From Taenia hydatigena (taxonomy: Eukaryota; Platyhelminthes; Cestoda; Cyclophyllidea; Taeniidae), in NCBI GenBank assembly GCA_036345935.2, contig JADWOT020000010.1, positions 8,048,587 to 8,112,586 of the forward strand: a stretch of 64,000 bases of DNA, written 5' to 3'. The first letter of the stretch is position 1, and every line of letters starts with the position of its first letter. Made by a program: the position numbers and the translations under genes. Below the pieces are notes generated by a model that had not been told where the DNA came from, searched no databases, and worked only from the letters and a program-made list of their open reading frames with translations. Positions 37,636 through 48,919 of the stretch are shown piece after piece.

Positions 37636-39334
37636 TCACTCAGCAACGACCATCACGCAAGTGAGTACGAACGCAAACGTCAAACGAGATCCTCCAGTTT
37701 TGATAATTATAAATTTCTACTGTGGATCTTTCAGTTGCACATGCTAAAATTGAGGTAGATTTCCTATCTGTGGCTGTGGCAGGATTTGCAGCAGGTTCCC
37801 TAGTTGTCGTGGCGGCTGGAAAAGTCTGCGTGGATGCCCCAATCTTGGCAACTGAGAAAGTCGGTAAAGATACCCCTGTTTTTTGTTATTACAGAGGTTA
37901 CGGTAGTGCCATCAGTCGTGATGATTGCAGGGGATGAGGCAAATCGCTTTGTTCCAGTGACTACAGGAGTCGCATCAGTTTTTTCATTTTTTGTGAATAG
38001 AGGTATATAAATTCTAGTTTCGGCGGCTGCAGGCGCCTGCGTAATTACCAATGCAAGACAGCTCTTTCTGCGATTTCCATTCTAATCAAGGCTTTTCTCA
38101 TATGATAACTCTTGATACGTAGACAAAACTTAATTTTAATCGTGATTCATGGAATATTTTTAACCACCAAATTGGCTGCATCTGATCGGTTGCTCGCAGT
38201 TGATTTTTGGGCAATGAATAGCGAGAAGAAAAAATGAAAATCCCAATGGAATTGTAAACCATGCACAAACATGTGTTTCTTTTGGTGTAAACCAATCGAT
38301 TTTGATCTCCACACTGTGACCAAAATAAGCAAGTAGTGTATGAAGTCGCGCCATTTGGTAATCCTGTGCAGTAGCAGTAAGGTTGGCCACGAGATGTCTG
38401 ACACCTCATGAGTCTGATGGCCCTCAAGTGGTATCCTCAGGGTTGTGAATCAAAATATGCAAATTGCGAACGTCTTCATGATTAGTTGCTTCAAACCTCG
38501 GTGTTCACATGCTTTCAACAGTAAGTGAGCCGTGCATTGACGAGGGCATCCACACCTGTGTCTATGGTCTGCAGATGTGATAATGAGTTAGCATTTTCCA
38601 TAATTCAATTGGTTTATAATTCTCCTTACCATATTTGTTTTGATTTCATGGCACAGCCTTGGGTAGTCGTGGGGAAAGAACTAACCTCGAGTTAGTGGTG
38701 GTATAGTTACCTTCACAAAAGCACTGCGAATTTTAGCTCAATCAAATTGCACGGAAGGCTCAAGTTGAATTTGCACACCAATAGCGATGGCGATGGTCTG
38801 TATCGGCTTAAAATCGGTGAAGAGATAGATATTTCTTGAGGAGAGATTAACTCTTTGCTGCAATATGGCATTCAACCTGCATGTTATTTGCACCGTGTAA
38901 GGGTCGATTGCTTCAAGCTCCACATTTCGAGAAAGTCTAAGTCTCACAGTACAAGAAGGAGTGAGAGTATTCATGAATGTAAATGGCTATAAATGTAAAA
39001 GTTGGGCTTGGAGCGCAATGAGCATTTAACTGCTGCTGATTGCATATGAGTAGACAGGTGGCGATTGAGGAGGAGACAGATCTGCTTCCGCTGCCTCAAA
39101 TACTAAAGGATTTGCCATCTTGCTGAAACTGTCAGGCAGCACGAGTTCAAGCGCTTGGACTGTATCTTCCATTAATGGCTTCACTTCATCCACTTTTATG
39201 TTCTCTCTGGCAGTGAGGTTGACCCCAGATTGCTGTGGATTTTGGGAGTCGAGACCGCCAATTTTTCTCCAAACCTCGAAGACACCGAAATCTTCTTTGA
39301 TGCCCCAGGTTCGTGCATCGGTATGTTTAAAATC
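37636..39334 (-). pseudogene. Decayed gene B2, inverted copy of B1, with Thr-rich stalk and tail
   Basis: The first block is fully open here: 102 codons from 39334 to the TAA at 39026, without an ATG, so it is probably an internal exon. It contains DFGVFE, an NLT sequon and an acidic stretch (VKPLMEDTVQALELVLPDSF). The FnIII-like block at 38738-38940 reads TDFKPIQTIAIAIGVQIQ. The Thr/Ala-rich stalk spans about 37720-38051 and carries a one-base insertion in an A-run near 37882. The tail GGSRLTFAFVLTCVMVVAE plus TGA is at 37636-37698, in a third frame. The order and sequence match B1. The intact first block suggests B2 decayed later than B1 or retains exons. The product would be a secreted or GPI-linked Thr-rich glycoprotein. 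Confidence 0.55.
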
Positions 39335-39769
39335 TCAACATCCTCGTGGCAAGTTGCCTCAAATGTCGGTGTTCGCATGACCGAGGTGTTTTCCCGTAAG
39401 CCAATGCGACTTGCATTTATCATATAAGTCTTGTGTGCTTTTCAATCTGAAGTTTGCCAGTAGAGCTGAAATGTTGATTTCGAATGAGGCACTATGCTAT
39501 TTAGTTATGCAGTCGTGATTCCTTCAGTCGTCTTCTTTACTCGTTCCTATTAAAAATGATTAGTCCTAACACTTCCGAACCGAGTAATTGCTGAGTAAAC
39601 AGAGGCTCCATTACAATCGCCTCCATGTGTCATACCGGTCCTAATACGAGTAAGAGTAAATGCGCAAGAGGCGTTAGTGTTAACAGGCTGACAAATGTGG
39701 GGCGATGGAGGTGGCATAAAGCTTTCCTCGCGTGCGTGGTGTGTTTATTAGGGCGAAGTATCGAGCAAC

Positions 39770-40300
39770 TCATCTGATGCTGCCTCACATTATGATGGAA
39801 TACTGGTGCATCAACGTTGCTTTGGAGTTGTAGCATACGCTTCCACCTTTTTCTGACCGAAATCTCCTTAAACTATTTGATCAGTCGAGTTGTTGTGCAT
39901 GGTACATAGCCCGAATTCACCTTGAAGATAAATTGGTTTAGGGAAATCTCCAAAAATTTTGTTGGACTTTGAAAAAAACACTGATCTGATTGGTAACTCT
40001 TTAGTGAGATCAAGAGTAGAAATTTGGACTCTGCCATTAAAACTCGTCGAAATGTGCTAACATATGTATGCATTTATTGCTTTTCGTTGTGGGCTCTAAA
40101 GTGAACTAAACAGAACGCTGAACTACTCGGCCATTTAAAACCATGATCTTAGGGCTATAACTGTTGCCTTCCAAACTCCACTTTGCTGAAGCGATGCAAG
40201 CTCCGACATATCACGTTGGCTTAATGTAATGTGAAGAGGAGGCTTTCAATATCCACATCATGGGCTTATAAATTTAGTGACTCAAGCCTTGTTTAAATTC
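39770..40300 (-). repeat. Inverted repeat arm (partner 55.14-55.72 kb)
   Basis: Contains CATCTGATGCTGCCTCACAT (39771) and TCATGGGCTTATAAATTTAG (40258), both found in reverse complement at 55.69 and 55.19 kb. In the 55 kb copy the similarity continues directly into the 44.0 kb block; here it is broken by 40.31-42.9 kb. Confidence 0.75.
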
Positions 40301-41864
40301 ATACTAAGTCGTGGTAGTTTGGGGGAGCAGAGCGTCTTCTACCCTACAGATGGTCTAGAAGACTGCTATCATGATCCGGAAGTTCATAGTTTATTAAAAG
40401 GTGTGGTAAATAGATGGGACTGTGATGACGAGACTTCCTGTTTGGCAAGTTCTGGAATACATTAGATGCACCAGTCCAGCATTCAATCAAGCTTTCAAAT
40501 TGAGGACTTCGTCTATCTAGCTGTTCCGATTACTATTGAGGACCTCGAGATGAGCGAAGCAGACCAGAAGCAATTTTCTAACGCCCTCAATCGATTCTTC
40601 CATTAGACGGTACACCTTTACAGGCGAGTGTATGGTTGGCCAGTTATGTCTGTCCTCACCGGTTTATGTCGTTATTCCAATGGCGCTAGTTCTTCCTAGC
40701 TTAACTGTGGCAAGCCGATTGTATTCGTATACTTGACTTGTAGCTCTCAAAGTTCCTCCTTTTCGTTAAAGGTGGTGTAGATTAACTGCGCAAAGAGATC
40801 GTTTAGGAAGCTCATGGCTATAAATGTGGCTAAAAATAAGACATTTTGAACATGGTTGATGCTCCCTTTGGTAGTGAAGGAATTGTCGTGCTTTTAGCGC
40901 CCATGTGGGTGAATGAGAAATCAACGCCAATAATCACACCTTGAGCCGATTCTAGACACAGCAAAATTTTCTGACTCTGCTGCCGTCTCCTCGCCTTCTG
41001 CTGAACGCAGCTCGTTGGATGGTGAAACTATTCCATGTTTATCCTTGCAGGGTAGCAGGAATAAGTTCGGGCTCTTTGAGAGTGGACGGAATGGGAAACA
41101 TGGATGCTTACCTACTTCTGGGGCATAATGTGGAGGGTCTCGATATGAGACTGTTGGGTTTGGCCACCAAATGCCGTAGCTATGGCGTGGAATCGAAGGC
41201 GATCCCGACGCTTACAAGAGAAGCCGGTGTCGGTGGTGCCAAGCGTATCGACCATAATGGGTGGGTGAGATCCGTGTTAGAATTGAATGCTTATTCATCT
41301 GTCCCTTAATTCTGGTTAAAAGTGAGTTGCAGACGCCTCAATTCACTGAAAGTTGGCGGTTCTTATGCACTTATCGTTTTCGTTTGCTATTTTGACAGTG
41401 ATGGGGGACTCTGTGGCACGAGTCAAGAGATTCGTGTGCGTGGGCCGCTTTCTACATTGAAGGTGCACTCAAACCAAAATGAAGTACTAGACTCTTGCCT
41501 TTTATGCATGTGCGAATCAGTCATCACGGTGATTATACTATTTTTAATTCATCGAAGCTTATCGGCAGACATGGCCGTGATAAGGGAGTCAATCTTTAAC
41601 TGGGTTCTGTACGATTCAGCGTTTGTCGCGAATGTGAGGTGGGAAGACCTTATGATGGGCAGTAAAACGGATTTTCCACCAAAAAATTGCAGCTGGTTGA
41701 TGTGCACTTTGCAGACGCTGCAATCTGTGCATCTTTTACTGCACCATACCACTAATCACTTCCTTCTGGGCTCTACGAATTCACGGACCACTCATATCCG
41801 TGATGCGCAGATGGAGCAGTCTCAACCTCTTTGCTCTCATCTGCCATCTTGTGGACGTGCTTAA
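40277..41864 (+). other. Unresolved single-copy ORF cluster, possible gene fragment
   Basis: This lies in DNA that interrupts the 39.77-40.30/55.14-55.72 kb inverted repeat. Open frames run in series on the plus strand: 40277-40465 (acidic, contains YPTDGLEDCYHDPEVHSLL), about 41050-41309 after a good acceptor (CCATGTTTATCCTTGCAG), and 41322-41864, at 180 codons the longest open frame in the window. Another strong acceptor (CTCCTCGCCTTCTGCTGAACGCAG) ends at about 41010. Frames are interrupted between pieces and I recognise no domain. A multi-exon gene or a decayed element are both possible, and the long frame has no ATG at its start. Confidence 0.25.
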
Positions 41865-41869
41865 GGACA

Positions 41870-42890
41870 GTGATCAAACACAAAAAAATCCTACTTTTGG
41901 ATTTAAGTCATCTACTTATTACAAACCTTGGCAAAACGTAGGAAATATCGCAGCTGCCAACAATAGGGCCGAGGAAACGAGGTGGATGTGGTCTGGTAAC
42001 AAATAATGCTAAAATGTGCAAAAGCTACCATAGGGCCTGCAGGTATTTTCCGAGTCCTATCCCAGGCCTAAGTATCAGAATCGTCCAGATGTCGTAGAGA
42101 TCAAGGGTGTTGATCTGCATCGTGATGTCAACAGGAACAGTGTGGTTCCCCGCACAGGATAATTAATTTACTTTTGCTTTAAATGACATTTTGTGTAGCT
42201 CGGATGACTTTGTGGGTGACCAGCGTGATCCTTAGACTGTTTAGACTGCATGGAGCAAAAAAGTGTCACCAGTGTATTGCATTCGCCATCACACACCTGA
42301 CGAAGACTATTCTTATCAATTGCTCATTTATCCACTAGAATGTGGGAACTAGTGGAAGCATGCTTGACACCAATTTTCGCCTCTTCAGCTCTGTGATAGT
42401 GTCAGTCACCTGACGAATCGCCTGTTTAGCTTGAGGTGAGAGAGTAGGGATTTGCTTAAACCAACTTTATTGATTGTCGAGAAAGCATCCTCCTACTGTC
42501 AATTCTCTGTTTCCAGCTCGTAGCTCATCCCAACATTATTGTGTTCAATTTTGCAAATGGGATTACCTACTACAGCGTATGTGTTCTCCGACTGCTTCGC
42601 ACAAAATGCATTGTTAAACCTATGCAAATCGGAGAGAAGGAGAAGAGACCGAATGAGTGTTTAGGATGCGGACAGCGCACATGCATAGGCGTGAAATGAA
42701 ATGATTCGATGTAGATGAGGTGACTTATGGACAAGTGAATCGAATGCAATGAAGTAGGTAAGAAGGCAATGGGTTGAGATATCTTTACTAAAGGGATTAG
42801 TGAACGGCTTTGGGATTAACTGAAAGAGGTATGGAAAATACGTGAACGAGAACAAAAGCATGGGGAAAGTAACTCAAGAGACCAGGCATG
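41870..42890. other. Single-copy interval, no gene seen
   Basis: Only short frames are present, with no splice signals or repeats that I can support. Confidence 0.35.
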
Positions 42891-42899
42891 CCCGCGTGC

Positions 42900-43700
42900 T
42901 ATTTGTTATTACATTAGAATTCTAAGTGCCCACTCAAGCGACTGCATTCTTCCACGGCTGGCAGGCTCCGAGATTGAGACATCCAGCAGCCTACACAAAG
43001 TGCAGCTAATGGAACGACAACGCAGTAACTCGCTAATCATAAAGGCATGACTAACCCAACCTTCATAGAAGTTGTCACGAAGGGGAAATATCCTGCAAGA
43101 TGGACGAGAGCATGGTTGGGAATTTGCTGTCAACCTTTGCAAACTATTTTTTGCTGCAATGCCATAATGTTTCCCCACGATAAATGAAACCGATTTTACG
43201 GATCGCACTTATAAACAGAAGTGTAACCGATCTGTCCTGGTTCCGCTTTTACAAAGGCAATGAAGCCAGGTAGTCTAGTTATTAATGCGGCCGTCAGGTT
43301 TAGATAGAATTTGCCATAGAATGTGTGCCGTGTAGTGGTACATTGCTACAATGTTCATATATTGGCGAACAGTGAGATCTGGACGATGCAGAATGAGTAA
43401 AAGGACTTAAATTAAAGGAGCCAAACTGGTCACAATTTCCTTTCACTTGAATGCGGGTCCCTTGAGTATGCATGTTCCACTGAATGTCGCCAGTGGAAAT
43501 ATATGGTGCGAAGGTAAATGAAAGAAAGCGACTACTGAATGCATACAAGTAGATTGGTTAATTAAGTTAGGCCAAGCATGGAATCCAAGCATGTGATGAC
43601 CATACATGCCCAATTGGAATCACTGCATGCATAACAGCAGCCGCTTGCGAGGCAGGTGTGGTGCATTTTGTTTTCGGGGCCTCCATTTGTTTTAAAAGCA
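42900..43700 (-). pseudogene. Third, more degraded copy of the gene-B-like fragment
   Basis: DNA similarity by eye to 9.05-9.7 kb (minus) runs through the stretch around TACTTGTATGCATTCAGTAG (about 43530-43550), the ACATTGTAGCAAT/ACGGCACACATT stretch near 43330, and an AEPGQI reading near 43240. No long frame corresponds to the others, so this is a relic. It sits in otherwise single-copy DNA between the unique 40.3-42.9 kb stretch and the 44.0 kb inverted repeat. Confidence 0.4.
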
Positions 43701-43999
43701 CTGGTTTGTTAGGTAAGATGGATTTGTTAATCAACTTCATCATTTCGATGTCTCACGCCCCCTCGAACATTAATAAAGATAAACATGACTGAGTAACAAT
43801 TCTGATTTGCAATTATTACTGCTCGTGGCGATGGTGATGTGCGCGTAATATTGTTACCACTTCCGAAGGAGAGGAAGAATGCAAGGTATTTGCGCCGCAG
43901 GTAGTGGATATTTTGCATACGGTGGTGAGGATTGTGCAGTCACCGTCATTGTCTAGAATCCCCAAACCCTTAACCAACTTCAGCTTAACAAACGCTTCT

Positions 44000-46900
44000 A
44001 ATTGTCAGTTCTCTTTTCATTATGAGAGCATAGAATAAAATCCCCTTACCATATGCTCCTTTCCTAGGCCCGCTTTTCATGAATAAGTTACTCAAGGTGA
44101 GGCACTTCATGATTCGATTGAGTGGATGGGCATTGCCATTTGGATCACCGTTTCTTTATGCTAGGAAAACTTATTTAGCCCACCGCACGAGAATGTCTTT
44201 GCTCGTTCCAACAACAACCAAATGCCAACTGCGGACTCTGCTCCCTACCAGTGCGATTCCCCGTATGATGGTATGTGCATGAGATCTTCACAGTTGTTAG
44301 CAAACCATCCTTATGCTTTAATGCTTGTACGCCATCGCATCTTCAAAAGGAGAATAAGCTGAGCCTCCAGCACCGCCTTCATCGAAAGCGTATAAGTTAC
44401 TGTGGCTTTAACCCTAAACTAGCTTTCTAATTTAATGCAAGGGCTGGTAACACAGTGATCAACGCCCTTTGGTGGTGAAGATGGCTACAGGTGCTCCAGT
44501 CACGCTTTACTGTTTACAAGTCTGTTATCACCTTTACCACGACAGCTGAGGTGACGCATGATGTGTGGGCTCAAAATTGCACAATGGTACTCTGTTGACA
44601 AAAGAAATACATAAAGAGCTCTAGCAGATTATGTGGAAGGTGTAACTGTTCCGCTAAACGAGTAAGAATTGTCTTTTCTCTCACCTACTCTCCCTTTCAA
44701 AAGACTTGCACGCTTCTGCTTTGGACGTGTCAGCTTTAACTAAAATTTGCCATTAATTATTTTTTGACTTACAACTTAGTTGATAGGCGCGTTTCTATGT
44801 TGACTGAGGCATCAACTAGAACGACTGGAAGTAGGCATGAAATGTGGATTGATTTGCATGGACGGTGATAAGAGGTGTGGAGACTTCAGGCCTCAACGAC
44901 ACATCAGCAAGTATTGTTCCATGTGACAGCATGCACAGCAGAGCCTGTAGTTTTAATCAGGCTCATTCGTTCGTACCAGACTAAGTACAGTATTTTCAAA
45001 CTCGTGCAAACTTGAGGCATGCTCTTTCAACTTACCGAAGTGTGCTTACTCTCGTACTGACGGTGAATGTGCATCTACGTGCCTCAAGTAAATAAAGTTT
45101 CATGATTAATAATTCTGCAAGTCAAATGCTTCGAATAACACCTCGGAATTGTTCGACTCTGGGGCAGTCAACTAAGTAGTAGTTGTACAGCTAATCTGCA
45201 GTGGATCAGAGATAATTCACTTCGCTAAGCGAAACTGCTTTGTGGCTTCAAGCAAAACGACATAAACAAGTCACTTTATTAAAAGCAATCACAAGCCTGC
45301 TTATAAGTAAGTAAACGGCAATGCAACCCGCATTTGACTAGACGTCGATAAACGAGAGGCAGATTTATTTGCTCCGACAAGCATCATAAAAAGCACTGTA
45401 ATTATAGCTGATTGGTCTCAACGAAGGATTAAAGGCAATTTTATCTCCTTTACCAGATTGGTTGATAGTTAGTGGCACTACAAAACGTCAGTGAATCTTG
45501 AGTGCGTGCGTGGGTGGGTGGGTGACTGCATGGCAGCAGAGTAGACAATAAGAGGTGGCGGATTCAGAGAGCGCTTCACAGCCTCACGCATTTGGCTGGC
45601 CTTGACCCTGCATTGATCACTAACACACTCAGCACACATCATCATGTTATGCCAACCAATCTGGAGAGGTTGTGCTAAATGTTAAGCTGCAAAGCTTTAT
45701 AGAATGCTGCTACGATGTTAGAAACTCTTTTAAAGTGTAATAGAGCAAGACGTTTTAGGGTAGCAGGCATTCTAGAATTGTTTCAGACCATCAGGTATGC
45801 CCATACTCTAGCACTTGAGACTCAACAAGTAGCATCCGTTGATCAAGGCTACACGATGGTGCATAACTTCAATTCGTCTTTCTCATATGTTCAACCTTTA
45901 GTTCACACTTAATAATTTTATGCTCTTTACCAACCCACTGGCTTAGGGAAGACCAGGTCACCAACTTATCGTCATGATACATGTTTCGTAACAGCCGGAA
46001 TTCTACACCATGCAGATTATTACTATCATTGTTCTACCAGCTCCCAAAACTATGCTTCCCATAATGAGGTGGTGCCAAATTCGAGTTGATTAGTTACACT
46101 ATTAAATACGTCCTTGCTGCTGGATGGTAAAATAACGTCCCAGAGTAAAAACAGAGACGCGAGCAAATGGCACTCCAGGTCCTCAATTCTAAGGTGCGTG
46201 TGAGACAATGGTCTAGTGAGGAAAGGAAAATGCAACTGTTTGATTGAGATTGGAGTGAAGGAATACAAACCAGCAATTAGGCATGCGCGAAAATCAAGCT
46301 ACTCTCACACACTATCATCTAGTCCTGAAGTATGGACGCCCGTGGTGAATCTCAAGTCGCACATTCTGGTCATGCTTGATGGCATAGTAAAATTGTGAAG
46401 TGCCCGCGTTCCTGCAAAGAGCATCGCAGTAAACTCTGGTGTCTGGCACCCTTGTACACCACCCCCGATTGGTTGGCATCACATAGAGATGTGTGTTGTG
46501 TGTGTTAGTAATCAACATAGGGTCAGAGTCAACCAAGTGCTCTGTCCTTGCCAACTCCCACTAATCACTCTGCTGATACGCACGCACACACCCAACTTTC
46601 ACGCACACGTTCCTTCGTCTTCGTAACTCAAGTAAGGTGATTTTGTGGTATCTCTCTCTGCTAATCTGTGTGGTGGAGGAGTCAAAATCACTTCAAGTCC
46701 TTCATCAAACCCACTTGCCAGCCTTGTCATTCTACAACTATTTTAATGCCTGACTAGTTTAGCTAGACGTTTAGACTAGTAGTAGTTTACTAACTATAGA
46801 GAGCATCAAATCTCTTCTAGCAATCAGGCACATGCCTAATTTTGCTAGGAAAATAGTGTGCCGAAGCAAGAGTAGTAGAGCATGATTAGGATTCGCACAA

Positions 46901-47550
46901 GAATTTGGAAATATTGCACCCCGTTGGAATTGAAAGGATACAAGTACAAGCTCTACCGTGAATCGTGCCGCCTTGGTTAATGTCCGCTGCAATGTTAAAC
47001 AGATGGCTTTTGGTCTTGGGGCTTGAGTTCCTCACATATATGACCAATATTCTCGTGTTGTTGAAGGTGGCACGTTGACAGTACCCCAGCGTGAAACTCG
47101 AATGAAGTAGGTCTAGAGCAAGCACATACAACGGATTTCATGCTGGTGCAGTGAAATACTCCGCTTCCAATAGGTCTTAGACGTGAGCATAACAATTGTG
47201 TCTAGATGAATCCATTCACAAATTCCAATGGAGCAAGTGAAATCCAAGCTTCACTCATCGTGCACAATGGTCATGAATCCAAACTAGATACGACGTTTGT
47301 CGATTCTGCAGGACAGAACCTTTAATCCGACTCTGGACTACATTTGCTGGGCGAATATAGAACGCTAAAGATGTGACAATGTGAAGCATAAGGGATTTGC
47401 CCTGCTTCACCTCCCATTGTGATCTGCATTGGAATCAATGCAAGAGGGAGACTCATAGAAAGAAGAGAGAAGTAAAAGCAACATGGTTCTGATTTTCCTT
47501 TATCAACGATATGGAATGACATGGTGTTGGCAAACAAGTTATGGCGCAAG
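44000..47550 (-). repeat. Inverted repeat arm (partners 19.7-23.0, 17.3-19.1 and 53.3-55.1 kb)
   Basis: This is the reverse complement of 19.7-23.0 kb (45.1-47.55 kb), continuing as the reverse complement of 18.6-19.05 kb and 54.4-55.13 kb (44.0-45.0 kb). The intact FnIII gene begins only 65 bases beyond its outer end. Confidence 0.75.
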
Positions 47551-47614
47551 TTATGGGTCGCGAGTTCGTACATAGCTGCAACTGATGCTAATTATCACTG
47601 ACTTACGATAGAGC

Positions 47615-48795
47615 TCAAGCAAGCACCACAGCCATGTAGGCTAATGCGAGCCAAGAGATTATGGAGGTTGGGGCAGACCCACTGGTTGTGGCAACACCTT
47701 CTTGCGCTCCTATGTAAGTAGACACATAATTCTTTGGCGTGGAGGTGTGCATTGTTTGCTCAACTTCTGTCTCAGCACTGGGTAGTGTTTCGACTTCATC
47801 AAAGTAATGCTTAACAATTCTGCCATCTTTAATTGCCTCAACAGTCACCTCGTATGTCAAATTGGCTTCCAACCCGGCCAGAGTTACTTCTCCAAGTAAA
47901 TAATCTACGGTCTCATTCTTGATTGAGACGCCGTCAGGTGACGCGGCAATTTTAAGTTTGTCGGCAAAGTGTTCACCCAAATCTTGGACATCCCAACGTA
48001 AGGTGATTTCGTGGGCTCCTACGTGACTCCAAGTGAAGTTACTTGGAAGCCGGAAAAACGGTATCACTTCCGCTTCTATAAAACAAGAAACGCCGTTTTT
48101 GGCACAGTTGTGTTAGGCATTTTAATGCAACGAGGAACGAGACTGTAAAATATTTTTGGATACCAAACTGACAGTAATAGTAGTAGTGAGCAGGTCGAAT
48201 CCAATCATTTGCCTTATGCACGAGCAATTAACCTGAACATTCCAGTGCGGACACGCGTTAGTGAATGTTAGCTTTCAGCATGAGTGTGTGTTGCAATGAG
48301 AGGCTCAAGTGAAGGTGGATGTCTCATGCGACCCGGCCCAATGATTGGTATTTGCAGTTCACCTACCCACACACTTTTGCACAATGCGCTAACGAATGAA
48401 ATGGAATGCAATACAAGTAGATCTGTGGCATTATTCTCTCCTCATGTGAAGAGACATGTCATCCTCCTACATGGTGTCGCGCATCATATTCTCACTTGCT
48501 AGCTTCGCAGTGGTTAGTGCTTGGCATGAATATCTGGCAGATTACAATGCTGCTACCATCTGTCATTGCATTCACAAACGCCTTGTGTGATGTGGACAAA
48601 CTGAAGTCTGTAAATTAGATGGAGCATAGGATGCTCCAAACTTGCTGAACACAGGCGAATGGAATGAAACTTCCCATGTGAATACGTGGAGCCTGATTAG
48701 AGTCGAGTAGTAAAATGCATCTTACTGCCCACTGCTCTGTAGACAATTGCTAGGAGAGTGATGGAGAAGAGGAGGAGACTGCGTTGGGTGGACAT
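47615..48795 (-). CDS. FnIII oncosphere-antigen-like secreted/GPI-type protein, complete two-exon gene
   Basis: Exon 1 is 48726-48795 and exon 2 is 47615-48075, separated by a 650-base intron with donor GTAAGATG and acceptor TTTCTTGTTTTATAG, phase 1. The joined product is 176 residues. Residues 1-23 form a signal peptide (MSTQRSLLLFSITLLAIVYR start). Residues about 33-122 are one FnIII domain: the B-strand motif ITLRW is at 47-51, and the hallmark LAGLEANLTYEVTVEAI, with the conserved Leu and Tyr, is at 89-105. N-glycosylation sequons lie at N36, N77 and N95. Residues 123-156 are a Thr/Ser-rich linker, and 157-176 a hydrophobic tail after SGS, as expected for a GPI signal or membrane anchor. 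This layout is that of the taeniid host-protective oncosphere antigens (EG95/45W/TSOL18 type), which are exposed on or secreted by the infective larva. FnIII and tail share one exon here, whereas decayed relatives at 10.06 and 36.46 kb have a donor at the end of FnIII. The ATG choice is supported by the TATA box 39 bases upstream. The exact orthologue is not determined. Confidence 0.88.
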
Positions 48796-48833
48796 CTTCG
48801 GCGCGAGAAGGTGAAGTTGGCACAACTCAGGGC

Positions 48834-48876
48834 GTATTTATAAGTAGGCGCCACAAGCACATCAGCCTATGAGACA
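48834..48876 (-). promoter_or_regulatory. Core promoter of the intact FnIII gene
   Basis: Read on the minus strand, a 17-base motif TGTCTCATAGGCTGATG (48860-48876) is followed 18 bases later by TATAAATA (48834-48841). The ATG lies 39 bases beyond it, which implies a 5' UTR of only about 10-15 bases. The same 17-mer and a TATAAG box precede the signal exon at 32413, and the core TCATAGGCT precedes a TATA box at 30.78 kb. The duplicated upstream DNA shared with 15.75 kb stops about 40 bases upstream of the motif. Confidence 0.7.
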
Positions 48877-48919
48877 TGTGACCTTGGCACACGAGGTGGC
48901 TTCTGCACCCACACATTGG

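Larger units (their letters stand above)
33660..39440 (-). repeat. Inverted repeat arm with genes A2 and B2 (partner 6.99-12.95 kb)
   Basis: This is the reverse complement of the left arm over nearly 6 kb, carrying A2 (plus) and B2 (minus) in the same convergent arrangement. The matching DNA begins at about 33660 and ends near 39440. Confidence 0.85.

Noticed and set aside
37804..38010. Plus-strand frame with an acceptor-like GTTATTACAG
   Set aside because: The minus strand encodes the Thr-rich stalk continuous with a family-type tail, so the plus-strand frame is its shadow.
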